This document shows positions 43,010-51,900 of a stretch of DNA of 64,000 nt, piece by piece (position 1 is the first letter of the stretch; each line of letters starts with the position of its first letter). This stretch comes from Granulicella cerasi (lineage in GTDB: Bacteria; Acidobacteriota; Terriglobia; Terriglobales; Acidobacteriaceae). The notes under the pieces were generated by a model, which ran no database searches, was not told where the DNA came from, and saw only the letters and a program-made list of their open reading frames with translations. The stretch is from contig NZ_JAGSYD010000003.1 of assembly GCF_025685575.1 (NCBI RefSeq), forward strand, positions 682,001 to 746,000. Reading direction: 5' to 3'. A program made the position numbers and the translations under genes.

Positions 43010-43350
43010 ACGCGAAACACGAATGGACGTTGGTGCGCGAACTCGGTGGACGACCTTACCTTGTGCAACCGCCAGCGCACCTAGAGCTGATCCTCGATCG
43101 GATGTTCCTTCGATTCCTGCAGGAGCCACGCACCTATGACGACATGGAACGCATGGTGCAGCGCGACACCGACTGCCCGACTGATTACGCCCTCGGTGTC
43201 GTGTTCTGGATGGTGCGCCGCTTCGGGATCGGTCGTCGTTGGCTCGCGCACTTGCCTTATAGCCCCGGCCATTGCATCCGCAAACAGATTTCCGAGCGCG
43301 GCCTGCAGCGGCTCGCCGAGCTGGAAAAGGAGCTGGGATCGACATGCTGA
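43006..43350 (+). CDS. early phage protein of unknown function
   Basis: A 114-residue protein, mostly helical (LELILDRMFLRFLQEPRTYD, LGVVFWMVRRFGIGRRWLAH). AAGGAG lies before the ATG at 43006. Overlaps neighbours on both sides. No motif recognised. Confidence 0.5.
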   Translation: MNAKHEWTLVRELGGRPYLVQPPAHLELILDRMFLRFLQEPRTYDDMERMVQRDTDCPTDYALGVVFWMVRRFGIGRRWLAHLPYSPGHCIRKQISERGLQRLAELEKELGSTC

Positions 43351-43658
43351 GTCCGTGGGAGGTAGGCCCGAGAGAACGCTGGCAGGCCGAGTTAGAGAAG
43401 GTGTCGAAGAGTGGACTCGCCCATGTCGCCGCAAGGCTCTTGGCTTGGTATGGCGGTGACAACGCGGCTCGTCAGGAATGGGTTGCCGGGGCGAAGAAGG
43501 TTGGCAGGTATGTCGACAGCAGCCGACGCACCGACAGGTTTATGGCCGATCCAGGCGGAGAGACGATGAAGCTTCTTCGCCGACAGCAAGCAGCAAAGAA
43601 AGCCTCACGACGCCGGAAGCGTGAGCAGAAGCAGAAAGCTCGAGAGGGGAAGAGATAG
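43344..43658 (+). CDS. early phage protein with very basic tail
   Basis: A 104-residue protein ending in a long basic stretch (RRQQAAKKASRRRKREQKQK), likely to bind nucleic acid. The ATG at 43344 overlaps the preceding stop and follows AAAAGGAG at some distance. Confidence 0.45.
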   Translation: MLSPWEVGPRERWQAELEKVSKSGLAHVAARLLAWYGGDNAARQEWVAGAKKVGRYVDSSRRTDRFMADPGGETMKLLRRQQAAKKASRRRKREQKQKAREGKR

Positions 43659-43847
43659 ATGGCAGTCACACACGGTATCGAACATGCGACGTACTACAGC
43701 AACGGCGAACGCTGGGTGCCAGCGATGGAGTGCTCGTGCGGATTCTCCACCGGCATGGGGCATGAATGCTGGGCAACTGTCGGCGAGGATTTCGACGCAC
43801 ACCTCGCTGAGGTAATGCCGAAGGCCGAAGGTGGTGAGCAACGATGA
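43659..43847 (+). CDS. small early phage protein
   Basis: 62 residues: WVPAMECSCGFSTGMGHECW has a CxC-x-C-type cluster that may hold a metal. Directly abuts the previous stop; a GAGGGGAAGAG ribosome site precedes it. Overlaps the next gene by 4 bases. Confidence 0.45.
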   Translation: MAVTHGIEHATYYSNGERWVPAMECSCGFSTGMGHECWATVGEDFDAHLAEVMPKAEGGEQR

Positions 43848-44521
43848 AGTCACTACTTGAAATCGGCCAGATGATCGGCGAGACCACCGAGCGGAAGAAC
43901 GCGGCCTATGGATCGTCATTCGCAACGGCTCCGAAGGCTCTCGCGTTGCTGTACCCGAACGGCGTGCAGCTTTCGCAGTATGCCGACATGCTGCTCATCG
44001 CCCGGATCTGGGACAAGCTGCAGCGCATCGCCACCGATCGCGACGCGTTTGGCGAGTCGCCTTACAACGACATCGCAGGCGACGGCCTGCTCGGATCACA
44101 CCTGCACCAAAGCAAGGAGTTTGAATCATGCCCAGGCAGTGCCAGCGACCAGGATGCAATAAGCCCTGCAAAGGCAATGCGCGATTCTGCTCCCAACCAC
44201 ACAAGCTCGAAGACTATGCCGAACGTAGACGCGATCAGCGCCGCGAGGAGCTTGCCCTTGCACGACGACTCCTTCGCAAGCACCTCGGTGCAGGCGTCGA
44301 CCTCGACGGTGTATGCACCTGCCCCAACTGCGACGGCGGCTGCAAGCGCAAGCGTGGACGCCCTCGCAAGAGCTCTTAGCCGAAACGATGTCGGGCTCTG
44401 CGCGTGCTGTGGTGCGCTCCTTCCAGCATCTGCCCATCTGCGCTGCGCGATCCGCACGCAAGGCATCTTCAACCTTTGCAGTGCACAGTGCTACGCGGGA
44501 CTTTGGGAGGCCATCCGATGA
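43844..44521 (+). CDS. early phage protein with N-terminal conserved domain and C-terminal zinc finger
   Basis: A 225-residue frame. The first 85 residues are a recognisable phage protein type (RKNAAYGSSFATAPKALALL, ARIWDKLQRIATDRDAFGES, then PYNDIAGDGLLG) seen in many phages. The last 40 residues have a natural zinc-finger pattern (LCACCGALLPASAHLRC, FNLCSAQCYAGLWEAI). The Ser/Ala/Thr-rich middle is overlapped in another frame by the 44128-44379 gene. ATGA overlap with the next gene supports the stop. Confidence 0.55.
   Translation: MKSLLEIGQMIGETTERKNAAYGSSFATAPKALALLYPNGVQLSQYADMLLIARIWDKLQRIATDRDAFGESPYNDIAGDGLLGSHLHQSKEFESCPGSASDQDAISPAKAMRDSAPNHTSSKTMPNVDAISAARSLPLHDDSFASTSVQASTSTVYAPAPTATAAASASVDALARALSRNDVGLCACCGALLPASAHLRCAIRTQGIFNLCSAQCYAGLWEAIR
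44128..44379 (+). CDS. small zinc-finger protein nested in another frame
   Basis: An 83-residue protein with RCNxPC-like clusters: CQRPGCNKPCKGNARFCSQP, then CTCPNCDGGCKRKRGRPRKS ending in an AT-hook-like KRGRPRK. AAGGAG sits eight bases before its ATG. It lies wholly inside 43844-44521 in a different frame, so this DNA would code twice. Confidence 0.6.
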   Translation: MPRQCQRPGCNKPCKGNARFCSQPHKLEDYAERRRDQRREELALARRLLRKHLGAGVDLDGVCTCPNCDGGCKRKRGRPRKSS

Positions 44522-45015
44522 AGCGCATCACTCCTCTCGCCCTACGCCGTCTTCAGACGCTTTACTCGCAGTGCGCCACGCACCTCGACATGGGTAACTC
44601 GCGCGAAGACCGTCTCGAATGGGCTTCCTCCGTTACTGGCTGCAAGATCGAAAGCTTCTCGCTGCTCACCATCGCTCAGGCGAAGCTCTGCATCGATGCG
44701 CTGCAGAACACCATCGGAATGCCGCAGACCAAGGCTCCCACGTCCTACGTCTCGCGCCATCGCGCGGAGAAGGATGGCACCGAAGGCCGCAACGATCAGA
44801 TCCATGCTGAGGCGACGATGGTTGACGGCACCGAGCCGGTGTTTGAGTTCATCCAGGCGGACATGCGTAGCCTCGGCTGGGACAACGATCGCCTGCGTGC
44901 CTTTCTGCGCTCGCGTAGTGGCCCTAACGGTGGCCGCGACACCATCCGCACGCTCGGCGATGCCAACCGCGTGCGCTTTGCACTGAAAGGGATTCTGCGC
45001 AAGGAGGTTGCATGA
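44518..45015 (+). CDS. GemA/gp16-like early phage protein
   Basis: A 165-residue protein. ALRRLQTLYSQCATHLDMGN, DRLEWASSVTGCKIESFSLL, TIAQAKLCIDALQ follows the pattern of the Mu gp16/GemA (DUF1018) family; the C-terminal part (MRSLGWDNDRLRAFLRSRSG) fits too. GemA modulates host gene expression and supercoiling in Mu. Overlaps neighbours at both ends (ATGA). Confidence 0.6.
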   Translation: MKRITPLALRRLQTLYSQCATHLDMGNSREDRLEWASSVTGCKIESFSLLTIAQAKLCIDALQNTIGMPQTKAPTSYVSRHRAEKDGTEGRNDQIHAEATMVDGTEPVFEFIQADMRSLGWDNDRLRAFLRSRSGPNGGRDTIRTLGDANRVRFALKGILRKEVA

Positions 45016-45593
45016 AGCGACGTACCTGCATTGAGGGTCAAACACACATCTTCTCGCCCGAAGTAATGGCGACGATCACCGGCCACCGCATCCGCTCGGT
45101 GCCGAATCTTGCGCTGCCTTTCCCGCGTACCGCTGAGGTCAGTGTAGAGCGCGTGTCCGAGATCCTCGGCGTCAGCACGCGATCGGTGCTGCGGCTCGTG
45201 CAGGCCAAACTCTTCGCGGCGTATTCACCCGGAGGCCCCGGCACTATGACTCGCATCAAGTTCGATAGCCTCGTCGAGTTCTGCGACAACCTCCGGCTCG
45301 CTGCAGGCGTTGCACCTCGCAAGCCATCACCCAAAGGACTGCGCCCTCGCGCAGACGACCTGCTTCCGTTCTCGCTCGAAGACACCATCACGACCGAGCG
45401 CGTAATGGACGTTCTCGATTGCGGGAAGACACTGGTCACCGAACTGATCGAGGCAGGGACTTTGACGGCCTACAAGATCATCAACAAGCCCTCGGCACCG
45501 TGGAGAATCGACGTGCGATCGCTCGAACGCTACATGGAAAAACTACGCGCGCAGGCCGCTGCGACAAGTCGGCAACCTGCGACAGCGCGGTGA
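45012..45593 (+). CDS. double-HTH phage regulator-like protein
   Basis: A 193-residue protein with two excisionase/MerR-like helix-turn-helix units: VERVSEILGVSTRSVLRLVQ and TERVMDVLDCGKTLVTELIE, each followed by a short wing (PGGPGTMTRIKF; KPSAPWRIDV). It is the last gene of the early operon. Mor or C in Mu hold the last early/middle place and switch on late genes, so this is a candidate activator by position only. Confidence 0.55.
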   Translation: MKRRTCIEGQTHIFSPEVMATITGHRIRSVPNLALPFPRTAEVSVERVSEILGVSTRSVLRLVQAKLFAAYSPGGPGTMTRIKFDSLVEFCDNLRLAAGVAPRKPSPKGLRPRADDLLPFSLEDTITTERVMDVLDCGKTLVTELIEAGTLTAYKIINKPSAPWRIDVRSLERYMEKLRAQAAATSRQPATAR

Positions 45594-45626
45594 GGTAAAT
45601 CGAGACCGGGTCGCGATACTGCGAAC

Positions 45627-48101
45627 ATGCGACTACTACGCAACCTCGTCCTCTCGGCGCTTGCACTTCTCACAACGGTAAGCCACGCGCAGAACGTGAT
45701 GACGACCATCACGGCTGAATCTATCAACGGTGGAAACTCGCCCACCAGCGGCACGTTGTGTCTCACCCCGGTCGATCAATACAACAACGCGATTCAGGTC
45801 ACCAAGCATGGTGGCGGCTTCTACATGAAGGGACGCCCGTTCTGCGGAACGATCACCGACGGCGCGTTGGTCACCACCCTGCAGGTTCCAGACTCTGCGA
45901 CCGATTCATCTCCCGGCCATTCGTATCAAATCTCTGTCTTTGACAGCACGACGCAGACAGTCGATACGTTCTTCGTGCCGGGCATCGCTGGCCCGACTTG
46001 GTCGCTGGATGACTACATCCCCTCGGTTTCCGTCAGCACCGTCTCTGCGTTCACCTTCACCACAGGCTCCGGCACCCATCCGCTGTCATGTTCTGGTAGC
46101 GCTCTCGACATTCGCGTCAACAACGGCGTGTCGTCGATCGCAAACTGCTATGGCGGCGTGTTCGTTGACTCGCTCGCGGGCAACGCTGGCCCTGCAGGGC
46201 CTCCCGCAACCTTCCGTGGCACCTGGTCGAACTCTGTGAGCTACGCAATCGGTGACGCCGTCGCCTCGAATGGTTCGAGCTACGTGAGCCTCACCGCCAG
46301 CAATACGGGCAACACGCCTGCGTCTGACGTGACGGACTGGGCATTGCTCGCGCGTGCCGGTGCAGACTCGGTCGCGACCTCTACCAACCTGCAGTCGCTC
46401 ATCGGGGCTTACAAGCAAGGCGGCCCGAACCTTCTCGATCCGACGAAAGTCAGCGCAAACACACTACTGCACGCGGATGGCGCGACGGAGACTGCGAACG
46501 GCTACTCGACGTCTGGCTATATCCCGGTTACGCCTGGCAGTCAGTTCACGATGGCGATCGGCGACTCGTGCGATACCAACGGCGGCTACGGATTGGCCTT
46601 CTATGACGTCAACCTTGTGCCGCAAGGCGTAGGCTCTGGCTTTCCTTTCACCAGCCCGAAGACGATCACCGTGCCGTCTACGGCTACGATCGCGTTCGCA
46701 CGTGTGGCGTGGGATCCGGGCTGCGGGAGCAACAACACCTCTTGGACGCAGCAGGAGATCGTCTCCGGCGCGACGCTGCCGTCGTCGTACTCCAGCTTTG
46801 CCGTCTATCCGGCTTCGACAGTGGATGTGGCTATCGCCACCGAAGCGACTCGCGCGCAGGCTGCAGAGGCAGGCATCATTGCCCCCGCAGTGCTGCAGCA
46901 GATCATGTCTGCGCAGCAGCCCGCAGTGGTCAACCTCTTCGACAAGGCCAAGGTCGCCTCGGGGCTGCTGAACACAGCCGCTGCGTGCTGCTCGCCGACA
47001 TACTTTGCGGGCAACATCACGGCTGATTCGACGCAGTACGTCAGCGCCTTTATTCCGGTCACGCCCGGCAAGTCCTACATCATTGCGAAGGGCGACTCAG
47101 CCAACAACCCCAACTTCGGAGCCACTTGGTACACGCTCAACCAGACGGCGCTGACAATCGTGCAGTCGTCAGATGGTTTTCCTTTCGCGGACGGGCATGT
47201 ATTGACCGCTCCCGCTGGCGCGTACTGGCTGCGCTTCACCGGCGACAACTCCACGATCGCATCGCAGATGTTGATAGCCGGAACCACGCTACCCAGCTCG
47301 TATGTGCCGTTCGTCCAGACAGCTCATACGCTCACGAGCGCCGACATCGCGCCGCTGGTCGCGGCGCAGACCTCGATGGCCTCACCGGTTGCTGGTTGCC
47401 GCCTCGGGGTGATCGGTGACAGCATCAGCTCGATCTTCGCGCAAGCCTGGCAGACCGAGGTACTGAAGCGTACAGGTTGCACGCTCGTGTACCAGGACGC
47501 GCGCCCTGCCCGTCAGTACGCCGACGCTTTCGAGTGCTACGGCGCGCAGACACCCACCGGCACGGTTGCCCTCTACGACGCGGCGAGCGCACTGACCTAC
47601 GGCAACTATGCGTCGCAAGAGTGCGCCAACTACAACACCGTAGCTACCTACCCGCAGACCGACCTGACGCTCGCGCAAAACCTCGCGAACGTCGACGTGA
47701 TGGTCGTCTATCTCGGAACGAACGATGTGGGCGGCGTCGGCACCGGCCTCCAGCCGATTGGCACGATCACCGACGCGCCTTCAGCCGGTACGCAGTACGG
47801 CAACGAGATGTGGTTCTACAACACACTTCACGCGGCCAACCCAGCTATGCGCATCATCGCCGTGACCAACTTCGCCGACGCGAGCGGTACGGCGAACGCT
47901 GCGGCGTCGCTGGCGACGGCTGGCGTCACGGTGGCGGTCGCGAACTCATTCAGTGACCCGGTTGTCGACATGACGAAGGTCGGTGGCGTGAACGCGCTGA
48001 CGATCGGCAGCCTGACCCAGGACAACACGCACCCCAACACGCTCGGTTTCGTGCACATCGTCGGAGCGGCGATAGCTCATGCCATCGCGGACTGGTGGTA
48101 A
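45627..48101 (+). CDS. secreted SGNH-hydrolase/fibre-like protein at the prophage edge
   Basis: An 824-residue protein. It has a Sec signal peptide (LLRNLVLSALALLTTVSHA-Q), beta-rich repeats, a collagen-like GNAGPAGPPA followed by a carbohydrate-binding-type module (WSNSVSYAIGDAVASNGSSY), two related jelly-roll-like units, and a C-terminal SGNH hydrolase (GVIGDSISSIFAQAW, VMVVYLGTNDVGG, TQDNTHPNTLGF). The signal peptide is odd for a tail fibre, so it may be a lysogeny-conversion surface esterase. It is read away from the tail genes. A hairpin follows. Confidence 0.7.
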   Translation: MRLLRNLVLSALALLTTVSHAQNVMTTITAESINGGNSPTSGTLCLTPVDQYNNAIQVTKHGGGFYMKGRPFCGTITDGALVTTLQVPDSATDSSPGHSYQISVFDSTTQTVDTFFVPGIAGPTWSLDDYIPSVSVSTVSAFTFTTGSGTHPLSCSGSALDIRVNNGVSSIANCYGGVFVDSLAGNAGPAGPPATFRGTWSNSVSYAIGDAVASNGSSYVSLTASNTGNTPASDVTDWALLARAGADSVATSTNLQSLIGAYKQGGPNLLDPTKVSANTLLHADGATETANGYSTSGYIPVTPGSQFTMAIGDSCDTNGGYGLAFYDVNLVPQGVGSGFPFTSPKTITVPSTATIAFARVAWDPGCGSNNTSWTQQEIVSGATLPSSYSSFAVYPASTVDVAIATEATRAQAAEAGIIAPAVLQQIMSAQQPAVVNLFDKAKVASGLLNTAAACCSPTYFAGNITADSTQYVSAFIPVTPGKSYIIAKGDSANNPNFGATWYTLNQTALTIVQSSDGFPFADGHVLTAPAGAYWLRFTGDNSTIASQMLIAGTTLPSSYVPFVQTAHTLTSADIAPLVAAQTSMASPVAGCRLGVIGDSISSIFAQAWQTEVLKRTGCTLVYQDARPARQYADAFECYGAQTPTGTVALYDAASALTYGNYASQECANYNTVATYPQTDLTLAQNLANVDVMVVYLGTNDVGGVGTGLQPIGTITDAPSAGTQYGNEMWFYNTLHAANPAMRIIAVTNFADASGTANAAASLATAGVTVAVANSFSDPVVDMTKVGGVNALTIGSLTQDNTHPNTLGFVHIVGAAIAHAIADWW

Positions 48102-48107
48102 TCGCAC

Positions 48108-48139
48108 AGTCCAATAGTCCAGCGTTGGACTATTGGACT
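48108..48139. terminator. hairpin terminator after the SGNH gene
   Basis: A perfect 14-bp inverted repeat AGTCCAATAGTCCA/TGGACTATTGGACT with a four-base loop, 6 bases past the stop. There is no T-run directly after it. Confidence 0.65.
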
Positions 48140-48197
48140 CTCTCGAGGACGCGAGTTTTGGGCTAAATATGGGATCTAGATAGTCCAACCGGAAGGT

Positions 48198-48342
48198 GTG
48201 GCTCTCAGATAACGTGGCAATTAGGGAGATGTGCTCCGGGGGCTCGATCCCGCCCAAAATGCTCGAAACCTGCCCATAATCCCGCGAATTCCCGTCAACG
48301 CCCGCCGTTTCCCGCCACTCTCAGTTACCTTCCCACTTCACA
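48198..48342. repeat. right prophage end with transposase-type sites
   Basis: Reading inwards from 48342: TGTG, then TGAGAGTGGC on the minus strand at 48314-48323, and a diverged TGAGAGCCAC (8 of 10) at 48198-48207. There is no coding sequence between the SGNH gene stop at 48101 and the end. A helically phased CCCG array lies at 48281-48314. Confidence 0.7.
48281..48314. repeat. CCCG repeat array with exact 10-bp phasing
   Basis: CCCG occurs at 48281, 48291, 48301 and 48311, exactly ten bases apart, so every copy faces the same side of the helix. It ends next to the terminal TGAGAGTGGC site. No such array occurs at the left end. It may bind a host or phage protein in series, or bend the end DNA (inference). 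Confidence 0.7.
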
Positions 48343-48799
48343 CCTCCACAGCCGCCCACGTTGTCCCATCATGGGTAACATAGACGTAGTTCACCGTGCC
48401 CGCGTGGCCTTGAACATGTCCTTTGAACGACTGCAACGTGAGGACACCGTTCTTCAGGAAGCCCGTATCCCCGAGGGTGTAACCGAGCCAGAGCCCGCCA
48501 TCGCTCGTAGCGTAGAGCGAAGTGATCCCCGTGTGCGCGAGCTGCTGCCCATGCGGAGGCCGATACTCTTCGAACGAGACGCCATCGAACCGAAAGAGGC
48601 CGTTCACGGTGCTCAGCCAGAGATATCCATCGGTGGTCTGGGCGAGCCGCGTGATGCTCGACGGAGCGCCATTCTGAATCGTCCAGCCTGTGTGTTGGAA
48701 CTGCAGAAACGGACGCGTCTGCGCGGACGCCACGCTTGCAAACATCGCCATCAAGAGCAACGAAGCTCTCGTGATTGAGAGAAGAAGAGTTCTGAGCAT
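48338..48799 (-). pseudogene. 5' part of the prophage-split sensor kinase
   Basis: Begins at ATG 48799 with AAGGGA upstream: signal peptide (LLLSITRASLLLMAMFASVA-SAQ), then the first propeller blades (TTDGYLWLSTVNGLFRFDGV, YATSDGGLWLGYTLGDTGFL) and VTHDGTTWAAVE. At 48342 it runs into the phage end and stops at once (codons V-TGA). It is the missing head of the 7262-9866 gene, oriented the same way; 457 plus 2600 bases join to 1019 codons. Confidence 0.93.
48343..48347. repeat. target-site duplication CCTCC, right copy
   Basis: The partner of 9862-9866. It immediately follows the CACA that ends the prophage. Confidence 0.92.
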
Positions 48800-48961
48800 G
48801 GCGTCCCTTGAAGTGGTTCTGGTAGCACTATACTCAACCGCTTTCACCAGTCTTGCCGAATCGGGGCGCGCACTCCGCGGCGATTGGCAAATCCGATCCG
48901 AAATGCGGAACGCCCCATCCTCCATGAGAAGGACGAGGCGTTCGGTGGTGCGCTGAAGCCG

Positions 48962-51900
48962 TTAGAAAAGAAGTTTCAGAGCGAACTGTAGCTGACGCGG
49001 CGTGGATCCACCGCGCACTGCGGTGATCTGGCCGAAGGCCGTATCGCCGAGGCCCGAGTCCGGGTTCGCGAAGTTCGGCGTGTTCGTCAGGTTGAAGCTC
49101 TCGCAACGGAACTGCAGCTTCGCACGATCGTAAATCGGGAAGGTCTTGAAGATGGAGAGGTTGAACGTGCGGTAGTGCGGGCCGTAGAGCAGGTTGCGCT
49201 CCGACGGAATGTACTGCGAGGCAGGCTGGTTGGCGAACGCGCAAGTGTTGAAGAAGAAATTCGGCGTGCCGACATCCTTGTTGGTCATGTAGGTGGTGCC
49301 ACCGTTTATCTTTACCGGGCAACCTCCCGCCGTGGTCACTGCGCGCGGGTCGCCCACGAGCATCGAGCGCTCGCTGGTCGCGCCCGTGTTGGACGTCGCC
49401 GTATCGTCTGTGACAGAGAACGGCAAGCCCGTCGACTGAATCCAGATAGCGTTCGTCTGCCAGCCTTTGAGAAGGCGCGCCTTGAAGCCCTTCGCATTCT
49501 GTCCAAAGGGCAGAGCGACGTTGAGCAGCATGGCGAAACGGTTGCGGATGTCGAGATCGGAGTTGCCGTAATCGACCGTGCTGATCTGATAAGGCAGCAC
49601 GCCGTTGCCGCCATAACCGGCGGCATAATTCGGCGCATTGTTCAGGCCATGCGCCCACGTGTAGTTCGCGTTGATGCCCACGTTCTTCGTAAAGCGCCGC
49701 GCGAAGACAGCCTGCAGTGAGTTGTAGGACGAGTATCCTTCAGAGATCATTTCGTTCACCGTCGAGACACCGGGGAACGCCTTGTCGAAGGGCAGATCGT
49801 TGTAGTCTGTCGTACCCGTCACGCCACCGGGAGCGACGAGATTGAGGTTCGGGTTCTGACGCAGATGCTTGCCGATGGCGCCGACATAGGATATCTGCAA
49901 CGAGTTGCGGCCGAACTCCTGCTGCATCGTCAGGTTGAACTGCTCGATGTAGCTCGAACGGTAGTTCGGGTCGATGCCGGAGAGCGTAAGACCGCTTGTG
50001 GTGGTCGCGGTGACGTTCGTAGGATCCTGCACGAACGGCCGCGGCAGGCCCTGCGCCAGCGTAGTGGTGTTCTTCAACGTCTGGTAGTTGAAGACGTACG
50101 GTGCGTTGCCGAGCGCGGTGCGTGCGCCGCTCGAGATGGGGATGAAGGTCAGGCCGAAGCCGCCGCGGAAGACCGTCTTCGGTGCAGCCATGAAGGCGAA
50201 GCCCACGCGCGGTGCCACGTTCGAGTAATCCGTATTGACGCCCGCCGTCTTGCCCACGCCATAGGTGCCCGGGACCATCAGCTTCAACGTGTACGGATTG
50301 AAGTTCGAGATGCGGCCATGTGCTTCCGTGAACGGCGTGTAGAGGTCGTAACGGATACCGAGGTTCAGTGTCAGACGCGGATGAACGCGGTAGTCATCCT
50401 GAAAGTAGCCGCTCGGCTCCCAGGTGCGATAGCCCGGCTCGACAAGCTGATTGGAACGCTGCGTCTGATAGACGAGGCCACGGAGCAAGCATCCCAGCGG
50501 CGCGCAGGAGACGCTACCGAAGACGCCGCCACCGGTGTACGTTCCCGTGACGATGTTGCCCGCAGCGTAGTTGCTCTCTGCGCTGGTAGCGTGACGGCGA
50601 ATGAGCGACGCGCCCCACTTGATGCTCTGCTTACCGTGCTGCAGCGTGAACTGCGCATTGCCTTGCAGCGTATTGTCGCGGTTCTCCAGCGGCAGGAAGA
50701 TGCCATCGCCGACGCTCGAGTAGCCTTGTGGACCAACCGGCGTGAGCTGCGAGGTGCCAAGGTCGCCGAGGTTCGCACCCTGCAGACCGAGTGCCGCAGC
50801 GAAGTTCTGTCCGTAGTTCAACGGCAGCGCGTGGTTGTCGATGAACGTGTAACCCACGCGGAATTCAGCGAGCAACTGCGCGGTGAAGAGATGCACGTAG
50901 TCAATCTGCGAGTTCATCGCCATCTGGTTCGACTGGCCTGAGAAGTTGTACACGTTGCCGCCCGGCGAGATGCCGCTGACCAACGTGCCGCCGCTGATCG
51001 TGCCACCCATCGGCTGACCGCTTACCGTTGTGCGGCCCGCCACTGTGGCGTTGGCATATGTGCTCGCCGTCGGCAGGTTGCCGGGGAGCGTTACCGTTCC
51101 CTGATTGATCGTGTAACGCACGAAGGTGTGGTCACCGTTCGGCAATGCATAGTCCAGACGACCGTCGCCGGTGTTGAGGTTGCGCGTCGTGTTCGGGCTG
51201 CTGGAGAAGTTCTTGGACGTCGCCGTGTTATTCGGGCAGCCCGTCTTCACGCCGTTCTGATAGTTGGGCAACGGATAAAGCTGCCAGTACGCGAGGCCGA
51301 TCGGGTCAATCGCGGTTGTCGCGGGAACGCTCGTATGGCTGATGTCGGAGAAGTTGCCAATGTTGGCGCGCTCAAAGCAGGTAGGCACCGTGCTCAGAGC
51401 GGTGACTGCCTGCACCTGGCGGAAGCCTTCATAGTCGGCGAAGAAGAAAAGCTTGTCGCGCAGGATGAAGCCACCCAGTGAACCGCCGTACTGGTTCTGA
51501 CGAAGCTCCGTGTGCGAGATCGAGCCCCAGTTACTGGCGTCGAAGAGATCGTTGCGGAAGAACTCGTAGAGCGAGCCGTGATAGGTGTTCGTACCACCCT
51601 TTGTGATGATGTTGATGATCGCGCCCGCGCTACGGCCCACCTCTGCGGTGTAGAGGTTCGTCTGTACGCGGAACTCGGCGATCGCGTCGATCGACGGGCG
51701 AGCGCCGATCGCACCAATGATGCGCTCGTTGTTATCCAAGCCATCGATCAGCTGATTGTTCGCGTTCTCGTCTTGCCCATTGGTCGAAACCGAAGAAGTG
51801 AGGCGGCGATCATCAGGGCGAGTGCCGCTGTTCAGTGCATTCGGCGGGCCTTCATTCGTGCCCGCGAGCACCTGGGCGAGCTCCATAAAGTTGCGGCCGT

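Larger units (their letters stand above)
9867..48342. mobile_element. complete Mu-like transposable prophage (38.5 kb)
   Basis: Both ends begin inwards with TGTG and carry TGAGAGTGGC exactly 19 bases from the terminus; 19 of the first 29 bases match. A 5-bp duplication CCTCC flanks the element (9862-9866 and 48343-48347), as Mu-type transposition produces. Contents: MuA-like DDE transposase and MuB-like ATPase, S24 repressor, Mu-type packaging and head genes, a siphovirus-type tail module, endolysin and holin-like genes, a methylase cassette, and a small early-gene cluster. All major modules are present, so it could be inducible. One late gene (29050-29366) appears frameshifted. Confidence 0.95.

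Noticed and set aside
48908..48943. Inverted repeat GAACGCC/GGCGTTC after the TonB receptor gene as a terminator
   Set aside because: Seven-bp stem with a long loop and no T-run; too weak to list as a terminator.
49865..50941. Plus-strand frame of 358 residues opposite the TonB receptor
   Set aside because: Shadow of the receptor barrel frame.
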